The position numbers and the translations under genes are program-made. Positions 1 through 13,216 of a stretch of DNA of 64,000 nucleotides are shown here, one piece after another. Numbering within the stretch: position 1 is the first letter of the stretch; each line of letters starts with the position of its first letter. Source of the DNA: Centroberyx gerrardi. Lineage: Eukaryota > Chordata > Actinopteri > Beryciformes > Berycidae. The notes beneath the pieces were generated by a model, which saw nothing but the letters and a program-made list of their open reading frames with translations, ran no database searches and was not told the origin of the DNA. Location: NCBI RefSeq assembly GCF_048128805.1, contig NC_136019.1:14128905-14192904 (forward strand). The letters are read 5' to 3'.

Positions 1-195
1 CTGCGATACCTTGTTGTGTTTCTCTATGCAGAGAGGCTTGTGTGGTCGCACTTAACCCACACACTCATAGGAAATAATAATAATGTGCACTTTGTGTTTT
101 CATCTTTCCTCGTCTCATTCAGTGTGTTACTATCTGTTGCATCTCATCGCCTGTTTGTGTCTTCCTCGAATCCTCTTGGCCAAACTCGTCCTTAC

Positions 196-791
196 CTCTG
201 CCTCGTGACCGTTCTCCTGGTTTGGACCGTTGGACTTCCACTCCATCAAGGAGCTCAGCTTGTCGTTTACCTTCTGGTTGACCCCGTCAATATTCTTTCT
301 GCCGTATTCAATCTGGTGAAGGACAGTTAGAGAAACATTACTTTATGTTAGTCTGCTGTCCGGTAGCAGTAAAAGAAATTATCTGGTTAACATATGCTTT
401 GTTTGTTTCAGTTTGATGAATGTGACAACGCAATTTAGCAATTTCTCATCTCATGAAACATTCACAATGCACTGTTACAAGTAAGCAACAGTTTTTGTAG
501 TTTGTCCCCTTTTCACAGTAAGGAAGAACGAACTAATCCCACCTATAATTCTGTGTTTGTTTTCCTTACTGCAAAGTGAGTTGTGTACAGCACCACTGAT
601 ACTACTAACGTTAATGATAAGGACACCCACCAGGTCAACAGTGTAGTTGAGCTGAGAGATGGATTCTAGGCTGTGCTGCTTGGCGTCTTGTATTTTGGCC
701 AAGGCCCTGCTGTACGCCCGCCTGCGCAGCTTGGTGGAGAGGGAACCCAGACGGACGTAGTAGCTTGGCTGCTTCTTGTCAAAGCCTTTCA
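196..791 (-). CDS. plin2: Perilipin (PLIN2-like), partial, two internal exons
   Basis: Perilipins coat cytosolic lipid droplets and control lipase access. Two minus-strand exons are visible. Exon 791-631 is preceded by a T-rich tract and TAAAACAG; it opens with the last two bases of a Val codon and reads KGFDKKQPSYYVRLGSLSTK, then an AYSRALAKIQDAK helix ending in TVDL. Exon 312-196 begins IEYGRKNIDGVNQKVNDKLS and ends in NGHEAE before a GTAAGG donor. Both junctions are in frame. The run SYYVRLGSLS...TVxLIEYxRKN is the start of the perilipin C-terminal half as I remember PLIN2. The four-helix-bundle exons would lie left of position 1. The PAT and 11-mer repeat exons should lie to the right, but I could not find them before the next gene. 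Family assignment is firm; plin2 rather than another fish paralogue is inference. Confidence 0.8.
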
Positions 792-796
792 CTGTT

Positions 797-2310
797 TTAA
801 CCTTCCTCCAAAAAAAAAAATCCTCATTTCAAAGGAATTTGTCAATTATTTATTTTTGTATTATGGCCATGATGAAATTTGGATTGCAGACAGTGTAGTA
901 ATTGCTATTTTTATGACTAACCCCCCATGTATCTTAAGGGATTCCACCATGTGCTGACTTTGTAAATGTGATCTCCTCGTGGCAGAGTGGTGAAGGTGCA
1001 CCCAGCCAGAGGATGTACAGAAAAGACTGTTCTTTACCAATGGTTTAAAATCTCTTACCGTCCTGTGGAATGGATTTGAATGTCTACACACAATAATTGC
1101 GCTGCAATAAATGAGGTTTGACCTGATTGAAAACTAAACCGTGTCAATTTGTTATTATTTTTTTAATATTTGTCACTATATTGAGGACTTGGACTCAATG
1201 TGAAAATCTGCAGTATTGAACACAGAGGATGTCGAGCTGTTAGAAAAACACACATAGTGAGCTACATCAGTATGTTTCACTTCCTTACTCTTGTTACTCT
1301 TGCTACTTATCACATTCATATTATTTTCGAAGATATTCTTTATCTTATTGTCAGGTTTTCTTTCCAGCATTTTAATATTTCACTGTTAGGATTCAGCTGT
1401 GATTTTGTTTGCTTTAAATTACTTTCAGGCAGTATGATTAGTAAAAGTGAACAAAGGTTTAAGAATCATTGTGTACCTGCAGCAGAGCTTTTAAAATTTA
1501 CATGAATGACTTTTTCTTTCTCCCTTTAGAAACTGTTTACTTTTGTTACTGCAAGCAAATTTGCACTAAAAGATTTTTCCTTTTTTTTTTTTCCCTCTAA
1601 GAATTTAAGTTGCAATTCTAGGCAAATGCCTTTAACTTGTCACTGAATAAGGAGGAATGTACATTCATCATACACAAACAAGACAGATGGTTTCATATGT
1701 TGTTTTTAGTTGAGACATTATGAGATTAGAAAGTTAGATTGTGTAAAACCCCACAGTTCATGGTAAATGTGTATCTGACCACACAGCATTATGAAAACAA
1801 AATGACTTCTCAGTTTTTATACAAGTATAAAAAATGGGAGCTGATGCGTATTTGTATACAAACACTTTGTATTTGTATGTATTTCAATGAACTATTTACA
1901 ATATTTACAAACTATGTACAATAGGTGGCTTGAATGGCGACACGTTGCTCGGCCCGGGGATGTTCTTCAGGCAGCGGTGTGTCTTGTCACCATAACAATG
2001 TAAACAGGACTTTTCAGATGTTTATAGTCCAGTTCAAGTTCATCGTTCAGCCATCTTGTTCGGTCTTCCACTTTGTCCCTCACTGCCAGGATGAAGTCAC
2101 GGCCGGAGTGGAGCTGGAGCTCAAGGAGCCAAAGTGGAACCGCAGGAATCAACAGGGACTCCAGCTGGAGTTGAGTTGGAGTCGGAGTGGCGCAGGAGCA
2201 GAGTCATAACCGGAATAGAGTCGTTACCGAAATGTCGTACCAGGAGGAGTTGGAAGGGAAATTAGGGAGAGGAAGGGTGGAGGGTGGAGGGGTGAAAAAG
2301 GAAAGGTGTT
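797..2310. other. Intron or intergenic DNA between perilipin exons and coiled-coil gene
   Basis: No convincing exon was found on either strand. It should contain the upstream perilipin exons if that gene is intact, or the 3' UTR of the neighbouring minus-strand gene near its right end. A plus-strand AATAAA lies near 1107, after about 250 bases without an obvious ORF; I cannot tie it to a gene. Bases 2103-2210 are an imperfect GGAGT/GGAGCT purine-rich repeat. Confidence 0.5.
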
Positions 2311-4351
2311 CTACTGCTGTCCAGCCTGGGCCAGACGGGCAGAGATCTCCTCTTTCCCATCGTCGCTGCTGTTTGTCTTTTTCTTGCGACTGAAGATTTT
2401 GCCCAAGATGCTCTCCTTCTTTTTCTTGGTGAGTTCCTGAAAAGAGAAAGATGATAGATTTTTATTTCACTTCCAAAGGCCTGTTGAACTCAAAAGATAA
2501 GATGACACTTCATTTTCACAATCAAACCAACAGAATCATTCTTTTCTCTCAGTGCCAAAACAGAGTAAACATTAAATCCAGCGTACCTGAATCTGGGCGT
2601 TCTGGACTTTCCTCTCCTCCTCCATTGCACTCATGTTCTTAATCCACTCTTCTTCTTTGGTGAGCCACACCTTCTCCAGCTCGCTCTTCTCTTTCTCCAT
2701 CTGCTTCACAGTTTTCTCCCATCTCTCCTCCTTTGCAGTGGCAGCGCTCCATCGGCTTTGCCATCCCTTCTCTCTGTGTTTCAGTTCTCTGTCTTTGTGG
2801 CTCAGCTGGCTCAGGGTCAGTTCATGCTCCTCTTTAAGAGCCTTCATTTTCTCCATGAAGCTGGAGATCAGGTTCTCCTTGACCTCCATCTCCTCTTCCA
2901 ACTGGCTCACCTTCTTCTCCCAGTCCTCTTCCATTTCGGTCACCATGGTGACGAGGCTGTCCTCTCTGACTTCCCAGCGGCTCTCCCACTGTTCCTTTGC
3001 CTCTTTCCGCTCTTTCTCACTGGCGGCGACGCTCCTGTCGTTCTGCTCCTTCTGAGCGCGGAGACTTTCTTGAAGAGAGGCGATCTGCTCGTCTCTCTTG
3101 CTCATCTCTTCTTCTGTCTTCCTGCGTTCCTTATCAAACGCTTCTTGTTTCAAGAGGAGGGCCAGTCTTTCGTCCTGGAAGTCGGTCCTTGTTGTCTTCA
3201 CCTCCGCCTCCAACCTTTTAACCCTCTGCTCAGCAGCGGAGAACTTGACATGTAAAAACTTATGGTCTCCCATCAGTCTGTTCTTCTTATCCTCCCAGCT
3301 CTTTCTGCTCATAAGGAAATCCTCCTCCATCTTCTTTATCTTGTCCTCCATCTCTCTTTTCTTGGTCTTCCACATCCTCTCCTGGTTGGACCACTGGTCC
3401 AGGATGCTGTGCCTGGTCTCCTCCCAGGATCTCTGTTCGCTCACAAACCCACTCCTGGTGTTTATGTGCAGGTTCATCAGGGCTTTGTGCTCCTTCTGAC
3501 ACTTTGTCAGAGCTTGGGAGATGCAGACCTCGGTGGTTGTTAGTCTGGCATTTTCCTCCCTCAGGATCAGGTTCTCTGACTCCAGCTTCTGGTTGTCAGC
3601 TTCAGCCACCAGAAGGGCTCGTCTGAGTCCCTCTAGGACTGCTCTGGAAGCCTGTGTCACATTTAAAATGGTAACTTGTACACCACAGTCCACCAGCTCT
3701 CACATGTTGCCTAGAATTTTACATTTTTATCCTAAATTCAAAGTTATTTTGTGTGTTAGATACTATTGAGACTTGTACAGAGTAACTGCAGGGTGTTAAA
3801 AGACAGAAGGAGACTTACTGGAGGACAGCTGACCTCAACTGTCCTTTGGCCTTCACTGGAAGCCGAACTCGAACCCTGGAGGACAGAAATATTTCAGTCA
3901 GCAAAGTTTAGCAGTCATATAAGTTGGTCTGCTACACTGGGCCAGGCCACTGATGGGTCAGAGACACACTTTCATGACAAGAGTAGTAATATGTTTTAGT
4001 ATCCTGAGGCCCAGGGTGAGAAAATATGTTTATTATTGTTTTTCCTGTACTTGTTCTACATCATCAGTGAAGCAGGTACTTACAGAGGATGGCTGGCTGG
4101 ATGCGTCCTGCATTTCTCTCTAAAAGGGAAAATATTTTTAATTAGTCACAGATGAACTTATTTTCTGAAACTTCATCTCCGTTGTAAAGCTGGATTTAAT
4201 CATATTTGTTGAAACATTAGACAAAATATGAAGTAATGAAAGAAAAACTAACTAAGCGCAGATCTGGATGAAATATCTGTCCAAAAAGCGTCTCCTGGTC
4301 AAGATTATCAATCAGTCTCACCTTCTGCTTTCTTTTATCCTTTTTCTTCAT
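2311..4351 (-). CDS. Unrecognised Trp-rich coiled-coil protein, complete, 437 aa
   Basis: Five exons join in phase 0: 4351-4322, 4119-4084, 3875-3819, 3651-2587 and 2436-2311, with stop TAG at 2313-2311. The start is the ATG at 4351, the first in frame, reading MKKKDKRKQK; TTTTCAG just upstream suggests a non-coding 5' exon. Residues 1-41 are basic then Ser-rich. The 355-residue exon is one long Glu/Lys/Arg/Gln coiled coil, beginning ASRAVLEGLRRALLVAEADN. Tryptophans recur in it in pairs and triplets, for example ERMWKTKKREMED, QWESRWEVRED and KGWQSRWSA. The last exon gives a basic tail, ELTKKKKESILGKIFSRKKK, and ends ARLAQAGQQ. There is no signal peptide or membrane segment. I do not recognise the family; a cytoskeletal or centrosomal scaffold would fit, but that is inference. 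Confidence 0.8.
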
Positions 4352-5882
4352 GTCTGAAAAGACGCTGTATTGATGATATATCACCACTGCAGAGGAACAC
4401 GTTGTTAAATTAGTAGAAACAACTTGTGAATTGCACTGTATTTGCTGACAGTCGACTCCGCACTGAGGACAAATGTGTGTGTTGCTCTCACTTCAGAACT
4501 AACGGCGTCACAACGGCTTTGATGTGTGTGTTCTCTGCTGGAGGCTTCACTTCACTTGTTGTTGTTTAACATGTTAGCAATATTAGCCTGTTATTATTAG
4601 TAGGCCCGTTTGTATTTCCACGATACTCTTTGCCTACTCGATCTCCATCAGTAGCCCGATATAAAGAGCAGACAGGCGATCTGATCAGCATCTGTTCATC
4701 ACTGATTTCAGTCTGCAGGTACAGCCGCTGATAGGGAAACTGAGGGAAAACAAACACAGTAATCCTATAACATATATACATTTCAGACTGATACAACTGT
4801 CACAGAAATAATACAATTACAGATTAATATACCATAAAATATGACAAGGCCTCTCTTAACTCACTGTTGAATAGGCTACCACTGACACACTTTAACCCTC
4901 TATAGGAATATTATAGGAATATTATAGGATTTATTTATGTTTATTTTTTACTTTTTCTATTGTCATCATAACTTTGCAAACATAATACATCTTCATACAG
5001 CACATCTTGAGGACAATAGCCTATTTCTTTTTGTGTGTAAAGGTGGAGACCAGTGTGTGAGAAAAAAGAAAGACATACTGAATACAAAGAATAAAAATGA
5101 AAAATAGGTAAATACATACGATCATTTATACATTCATATATTCACCTATATATATACCCTTGCGTATATATCCTACATATCTATATAGGCTACATGCTGC
5201 GTACATTATATTATAGGATTATGGTCGATTTTCACTATAGGGAGCGTTTATTAATCATTTAGAGAATTTCCACGTCTAGGCTATACAAAACCATACAATC
5301 TTTCACTTTCTTTTCACTTTTCTTTTCTTTCACAATCTAACACAACAATGCTGATCATGATATATTTTAATCTGGATTATTCTGAGGTCACACACATCCT
5401 GCAGTCTCCAAAGGGGCGAGTATTATCTGATATCATAACGTTATATCATTTATGCTGCCATCCATTATAGCGTAGCCTAGTTTAGTGTTGTATAGGCTGT
5501 TATCTCACCTGAGCTCCTGTTTGGAGATCTGTGGTGGAGGAAATATGGTTTGAGTATTGAAACTGAGGCAAAGGAACAGATATGGTAGATTCTCTTCCTT
5601 TAACTATTGTTGAACTCATTTTGACGCAGGATGTAGGTTAGGTTGTAAATGTAAATAATAAAGTAAATATACTCTTTTTTTTTTTTTTTTTTTTGCTCTC
5701 TTAAAATCCACACACTGGTTTTCCTGGCACCTGGGCAGCAAGCCAGGAAATCCCTCAAACATGAGTCCAGTTCTGAGAGCCAAACAAAACACCTACTGCC
5801 CTGTTTTGTGTTTTAATATAATTAAATTTCATGCTTTGTTTTCTTTTCTTTTTTGTCTGTAGTAGGAGGGGTGAGTGCATTA

Positions 5883-5907
5883 GTGTGTGTGTGTGTGTGT
5901 GTGTGTG
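5883..5907. repeat. (TG)n microsatellite
   Basis: An uninterrupted TG dinucleotide run of about 12 units lies in intergenic DNA. Confidence 0.9.
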
Positions 5908-6082
5908 ACCTCATCATCATCCAAGTTTTTTTTATATACTATTTATTACTTTATTTCACTTTATTTTATTTTATAAAACAAAACTGGAAAATTAACGAAC
6001 GGTAAAAGGAAAATGTGTCCAATGTGTTATTTGGGAAGAAGAGTGTATAAACCCCACTAACCCAAACCCATGTGCCATTGGT

Positions 6083-6180
6083 CTTTATTCCAACCCAACA
6101 CTGCACACCAGCTGACTTCACTGATCAGCCTCCTCTCTAGTTAAAGGTGTTTATCAGCTGCTGTTTGGTTGGAATAAAAA
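6083..6180. mobile_element. Small inverted-repeat DNA element (MITE), diverged copy
   Basis: The left arm TTTATTCCAACCC pairs imperfectly with the right arm TTTGGTTGGAATAAA. The middle resembles the element at 15911-16026, sharing a tract like CTTCACTGATCAG...CCTCT. It is a non-autonomous element with no ORF, just upstream of the small plus-strand gene. Confidence 0.55.
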
Positions 6181-6693
6181 CTTTCACACTCATGGGTCGC
6201 TATGGGAACTGTTTGAGAACCACTGTCCTACATCTTGGCAATAACATCAATTTAAAACTGAATGTTATTCTCCTTTCAACTGGCTACTTCTTTAACAGTT
6301 TGGCAAACAGAGAAAAGCCCATCATCAGCAACGGAAATCAATTAGGATAAAATTAAACAACAATAACCCAGGAGAGGCCATGCGTTACAGTGATTTTTTA
6401 AACAGCCAAGAGACGTCAGGCAGGACGCAAAGTGGAGTATGCACACAATTGTATTCATAAAGAAAGAATGCAAATGTTCAATAAAACTTTTATTTTCAAT
6501 CGATAATACTTGAAGGTATCAGTGAAATGGTATCCTTCCGCCAAGCAATAGTGCCGCTATGAGTGGTGACTTTCCAGTTGACTTTCCGGTCCGCATGAAT
6601 ACCTAATTCATTAATTAACTGTTACGGTCACAGGTGTGCGTTTACTGGTACTTTACAGAGTCTTCCAGCGCGACTGCGCTCGGAGCAATTGTC

Positions 6694-7983
6694 ATGAAGG
6701 TGAGTTGTGAGCCAGGAGGTTTATTCCTCTCTGCTGCCATCTAGTGTCGGTCTGTGAAATCACTGGCGTCGTGTCCTCACCTGTTGCAGAGCGAGAGCCT
6801 TGAGATGCAGCAGCCCCTGAAGAGGGCTTCCAGCAAAAGAGGTGAAATTACCTTTTCCCCCCCAAATAATCCTTTGTCTCTGACTGTGACAAGTATTAGA
6901 GGGAGGGAATAGCAGTGGGTTGTAGCCTACAAACTGTCCAGGATCTCACGTTAAGGACAAATGGTTTAGTTTAAACAAGCAAAACATTTCCTTTGCTTTC
7001 ATTTTGCAGTGAAACTAAGTGATGCACCGAGCCAAATCATTCCAGCCCAGAAGTCCTCACCCAAGACCTCTAAGGTAGGTGACTAATGTTAGTCCAGTTG
7101 ACTGAGATATTCTGCTTTTGAACTTCAGGGGTCCTCAGCCCCTGAAGAGTGTAACACTAAAGTGGAAAGGCAATACAATAAAGTTAGGTGAATGTAGAAA
7201 ATTACAATAATGACAAAGATCTACTCTGGAAAAGTATCATCACCATCCCCTTGCGTTATACCAGATGTTGTAGTTGGGCATTTTGAATAATTGTTAGCTG
7301 ACAAATTAAAATCCATCAAAAATAAGACAAAAACAAAATGTTTGACAAATAGACAGAAGGAACAATGTTATTTCATTATCTCGTGGTTAAACTTTTCTCC
7401 TGTTCAATCCATTCTATTGACTGTGCTCCTCTCCACTCCCCTACTGCTGGAGTAAAAAGCCCATGTGCATACTTAAAATGACCTGATGACATTGTTTACC
7501 CATGGGGATCATGAAAGTTTCATATATTCTAAAACGCTAGCTTTCTTATCACCCTATAATGTGAGGTACACAGAGTTGCGTCTTGTCCAGGAGCCCAGAA
7601 TCCCCAGCAGGCATTGCAACATTATTTGTGAATGTGCTTGAAGTGGAAGCTGGTTCTCTCCTCCCTAGATGGTTTGCTTTTCTGAAGACACCAAGGACGA
7701 CATTAACCTGGACTTGCTGGATGATGTGGCTTGGTGCCAGATTCAGAGGCTCACGGTAATGCAATGCTTATTTTTAAATGTGTTTAGAGGGGGGTTAGTT
7801 TGTGTCATTGCATCTGAACGAGGGACACAGAATGGGGAAATGCCTTTTGGAATACATTGTGTGGCATCTGGAACAGTACAGTTGGTAATTTTTTCTCTCC
7901 AAACTGGATTCTGATTTTTTTTTTTTCAGAGGCTGATGGATTATCTCTCAAGCAAAGTCAAAGTCATCATTGGTGATGAGTAA
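6694..7983 (+). CDS. Unrecognised small protein, complete, 87 aa, five exons
   Basis: The exons are 6694-6699, 6790-6841, 7010-7074, 7669-7755 and 7930-7983, with stop TAA at 7981-7983. All introns are GT-AG and all junctions are in frame; a poly(A) signal follows at 8134. Exon 1 codes only Met-Lys. The N-terminal half is basic and Ser/Pro-rich, QPLKRASSKRVKLSD, resembling a nuclear-localisation or phosphorylation-rich linker. The C-terminal half is acidic then helical, DDINLDLLDDVAWCQIQRLT followed by RLMDYLSSKVKVIIGDE. I do not recognise the family. Size and composition suggest a small nuclear adaptor, which is speculative. Confidence in the gene rests on consistent splice phases. Confidence 0.7.
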
Positions 7984-8133
7984 AGACACTGCATCGTCTA
8001 CAATGACAAGGATATGTTTTGTTTTTCTTTCCCCATTTTAGTTTTCAGAAGTTGCGTTCAACCCTTCACAACAGCTGCAGTCACAAGAGCTGGTTGTGCA
8101 GGTCCAAGTCTGTCTTAATGTGTTTTAAAATGT

Positions 8134-8139
8134 AATAAA
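8134..8139 (+). terminator. Poly(A) signal AATAAA of the small gene
   Basis: AATAAA lies about 150 bases after the stop codon at 7983, in TGTAATAAATC. It marks the likely end of a short 3' UTR. Confidence 0.7.
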
Positions 8140-9027
8140 TCTTATTTATATCATCCTCTGAATGCTTGTCACTCAAAATAAGTTCTTTGTGTAATTCAAA
8201 GAGTTGTACTGAACTAACTGTACATTCAATGCCTGAATTACCATACAAAAGATGCCAGTACTGTAATCGGTGAGTAGCCTACTGATTATGTGAGGGTCCA
8301 GTTAAGCTTTAGTTAACACCTGTATACACTTTATCTCTCAACAAAGGTAGCTTTCTATTGGATTTGGGTAGTAAGACAGACCCAGGTGACTGTTGGCTTT
8401 TTTCTATCCTTGGTATTAATCCAAAATGAGTTTAAGTAGAGGCTAGTGTTTTTTATTAGATGGCCCCATTGGCTTTCACTAGCATTGCTAACAAATGCTA
8501 AAATCTAGAATATTTCCATCCCATTATCAAGTGGTTTTTGCACTGACTGCAATGAGGGTACATCAGACTGATTTATTACAATTTTGACGTATCCCATTAG
8601 CATTGCAGAAAGTTCCCACATTTGTAAGAAAGAGAAAAAAAACGCAGATGGCATTATATTCAAGGAGGTTTTTATAGTAAATTTCCTCTAAATATCAAAT
8701 TTATTTATTCATCGGTTGTCGCTTTAATACTACGTCACTGCTCCGGGTTCCTTGCAGACGTGCAAAATAAATTAACAAAACTAAGCTTCTCGTGTTGTTT
8801 TCACTCCAATTAATGCATGTCAATATTTTCATCCGTACCAATGTATCAGGCAAGGATAATTTATGTTAGTATAAAAGAGATAGTGAGCTGCACACATATT
8901 TTAGGTTCGTAATTAAGGAAGGAGGGACATGCACTTCCTGGACACGTCAACATAGCTGCTGCGCAGTCAGACTCCAGCCTGAGACAGCTGTACCGTTGGA
9001 AGGGACAGTATTTTTTTTATATAAATC
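8140..9027. other. Intergenic region and ostc promoter
   Basis: No ORF of note. The last 100 bases before the ostc ATG hold CACTTCCTG (an ETS-type core) near 8932, CACGTCA near 8944 and GCTGCTGCGCAGTC near 8955. There is no TATA box at the usual distance, as expected for a housekeeping gene. The rest is AT-rich with nothing recognisable. Confidence 0.4.
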
Positions 9028-10670
<1,643 letters not shown>

Positions 10671-11430
10671 AGGTGCAGACGGCACGCATCAACCGACACA
10701 GATGATTTGGAAAGAGGACTGTCAAAAGAATCAATCTACATGTGGGGGCCCAACAAGCAGTTAGACTCAAATTTTGGGTGGATTCAAGCTTCGATGAAAT
10801 CAGCAACTCTTAATGATTGAAAGCACTGACCTTGCTAAAGAAATTTGGCCTGGCTGTAATGTCAGTCTGTCTCATTAGTGCTCAGTGACTTCCTCTCCTT
10901 GCCTCTTCTCCAATTTTATAAACAACTGGAGCAACAGAGGATCTTTAGCAGATCTTTCACATGGCTATCTTAATAATTTCACTGTGTCCAGAATCTGTTA
11001 TCTCCATGCACAGCAAGTGTCCATATTAACAATATATACACTGTAGCATAATGGTACTGAATGTTTTCTTTATGAAACCAGGAAAACCATATAACATTCA
11101 GGCATTTTCTGTATAGTGATGCTGGAGCAAACTATTCCTGCCATACTATTTTGATTTTCACTTTACTAGTACTATGCAGCTGGGCAACTCTGTCTTAAGC
11201 CATTAGAAAAAAGGGAAGGAAGTTACTGCAGACTGTTGGGATGGAGCCGCTGATCTGCAGCCAGGAATGGCACTCTTTCTGAATTATTATACAATATTCT
11301 GAACCGGCAGTACATTCGGGGGGTGGGATTTAGGAAGTATGGGTACTCTGTACGTTTGAAAATGCCTTGAACCTGTCACATTAGTGTTTTTGTATGAGGG
11401 TGTGAAATAAATGTTCTTTCCAGAGCCGCC
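10671..11430 (+). other. ostc: 3' UTR of ostc
   Basis: This non-coding stretch follows the ostc stop codon and runs to the AATAAA at 11406-11411. It holds no ORF of note; the poly(A) site is expected about 15-25 bases after the signal. Confidence 0.6.
11406..11411 (+). terminator. ostc: Poly(A) signal AATAAA of ostc
   Basis: AATAAA in GTGAAATAAATG lies about 735 bases after the stop codon and is the best-placed signal before the intergenic region. Confidence 0.65.
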
Positions 11431-12837
11431 TTGTAGTGGTCATGCTTCTAAAAAAAAGTATAAGCACATGCATGTCATTACAAATCAAAAATCAAATTTT
11501 ACTGTGCAGGTTTACATTCATGTATTCAGAACAAATTGGAGCAAAGATGAACATGACTTCATCTGGATATACCCCCCTATATTGTAGTGGCCTGTTTCCT
11601 GGTACTTGCAGAGCTGCTTAGTTCACACAGTCCATGTGATTTGCTTCAGTCTCCAGAAGGTGGCATCATAGATTCACTAATTCATGTTTTTGACACCATT
11701 GACATTAATGAGCGCTTCAAACCTAACAATTCTGAGCTTTGGTCACTTAATTTTCACCAGGAGAGGTTGGTCATGATCATCTTGAGCATTATATTGGGTT
11801 ATTAAGACCATTACCCTCTCTTGACTGAATTCTAAAGATTATATGGGTTTTTAAAACAAAATAGCTAAGATAGTCATCAAAGATTGAATTTTTAGCTTGA
11901 GATCAAAATCAGCTACTACATGGTTATGCATAATTGTTGCTATTTGAATAAGTACTCTATCTGTGTGTCATGTGCACCCCATTACATTCACTTTGAGATG
12001 CTGAGTCTGCTCAAAACACCATCTGTTGACAGTTCCTAATGGGTAATGGCACCTCTCAAGCTCTCCTGTATTCCCACAGAGGCAGGGAGTATCTCCCTAC
12101 ACCCTGCATGGTAACTGATCTTTCTTTTCAGAAGTGTGAACACAAGATGAATCTGGCAATAGGAAAGCTCAGAAATAGCTCACTGGCATATGTCGTTGGT
12201 CACAGTTAGTACCTCTGATTCTTACTGTTATTGCTAAAACAATGTGCTACCATTCTGCAGTTAAACATGATTGGTAAACAGACTTAGCAGTCTGTATCTT
12301 TGTCTCTCATAATCTCCTTCATACATGCTTATTCTTCCGAGCTACTGAGTGTAATGATGACATTTAAATTTCTTCTGGCTCTCAAAACACATCTGTCACT
12401 CCTAGGAGATTGTTGATCCAGCTTCTGATCCTGCAAAGCTATAAGAGCTAGACTTGTCATGCTGCCACAGGTTAATGCAACATACTAAACTATTGTAATG
12501 GTATCTTACTCTGTTCTTGTCTCTACTGGCCAGGGTTTAGCCCTGCTGTGGCTTGTGCAGTTCACAGCCAGTGTCACCACTGTTTCAACACCTGGCTGAA
12601 GCTGGGTGGACCTCGCTGAGCCAGACACACCTCTAATTCTCCAAACATCAGCTTGTCAACCAACTGCAACGTAAAGGATTACCAGTTACTGAATCTAAAC
12701 ACAGTGTTTCTGGTTGGCTGTAGAAAGGTTTTGTGCAACATCTAGAAAGATTTACAGAAATGTCTTCCAAGTACATATAAAAATATTTGCTTCCCAACAG
12801 TTCCAAGAGCATCTTTCCCCCATGCATCAGAGAGAGT

Positions 12838-12871
12838 ATGCAGGTTTTCATTCCAACCAAAGACTACACTG
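12838..12871. mobile_element. Fragment of an inverted-repeat MITE
   Basis: GCAGGTTTTCATTCCAACCA followed by AAGACTACACTGG matches the end of the element at 15911-16026. No opposite arm was found nearby, so it is a truncated copy. Confidence 0.55.
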
Positions 12872-13176
12872 GCTCTCAGTTTAGTTTTAGTTACACGTAT
12901 AACACAGGAAAAAGGCAGGCTAAATGCCAAAGTTGCCCATCTTCATTGAGAAAAAAGATGATGGTGTTGAAAAGGCCTGTTCTGAGTAGGACCAAGTGTT
13001 GGCCAGGAATGTTATATTTATATTTCTCCAGTTTCTCCAATTATCTGCTTCCTGTGTTTCCAGCCAAAAAATGCAACCAAGCATCCAAGCTTTCTCCTGT
13101 TGGAGAAGAAAACCGTGCTCATCACTTAACTCAAATGGAAACATAGTGTATGTAAAGAAGTCGAAAAGAAAGTTTT

Positions 13177-13202
13177 GTCTATTACTAGTATTAGTAATAG
13201 AC
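13177..13202. repeat. Perfect 11-bp inverted repeat (hairpin)
   Basis: GTCTATTACTA (13177-13187) and TAGTAATAGAC (13192-13202) are exact reverse complements with a 4-base loop. The outer flanks TTTT and AAAC extend the match imperfectly. No T run marks it as a Pol III terminator and no element boundary is evident. Confidence 0.8.
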
Positions 13203-13216
13203 AAACTAGTACTATT

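Larger units (their letters stand above)
4352..6693. other. Intergenic region, divergent promoters expected
   Basis: It lies between the minus-strand coiled-coil gene and a plus-strand small gene, so it should hold both promoters. A strong minus-strand donor, CTCAG followed by GTGAGAT, ends a possible 5' non-coding exon at 5509; this would fit the acceptor just before the ATG at 4351. The middle (about 4880-5350) is AT-rich with no coding signal. A T run lies near 5676-5694, a TG repeat at 5883-5907 and a transposon copy at 6083-6180. Confidence 0.5.

Noticed and set aside
861..1091. Minus-strand frame with HHSATRRSHLQSQH
   Set aside because: It is short and has no splice sites consistent with the perilipin; it does not resemble any PAT-domain exon.
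2633..3543. Several long plus-strand open frames (Ser/Leu/Phe-rich)
   Set aside because: They are antisense shadows of the coiled-coil exon 3651-2587; Glu/Lys codons read backwards give Leu/Phe/Ser.
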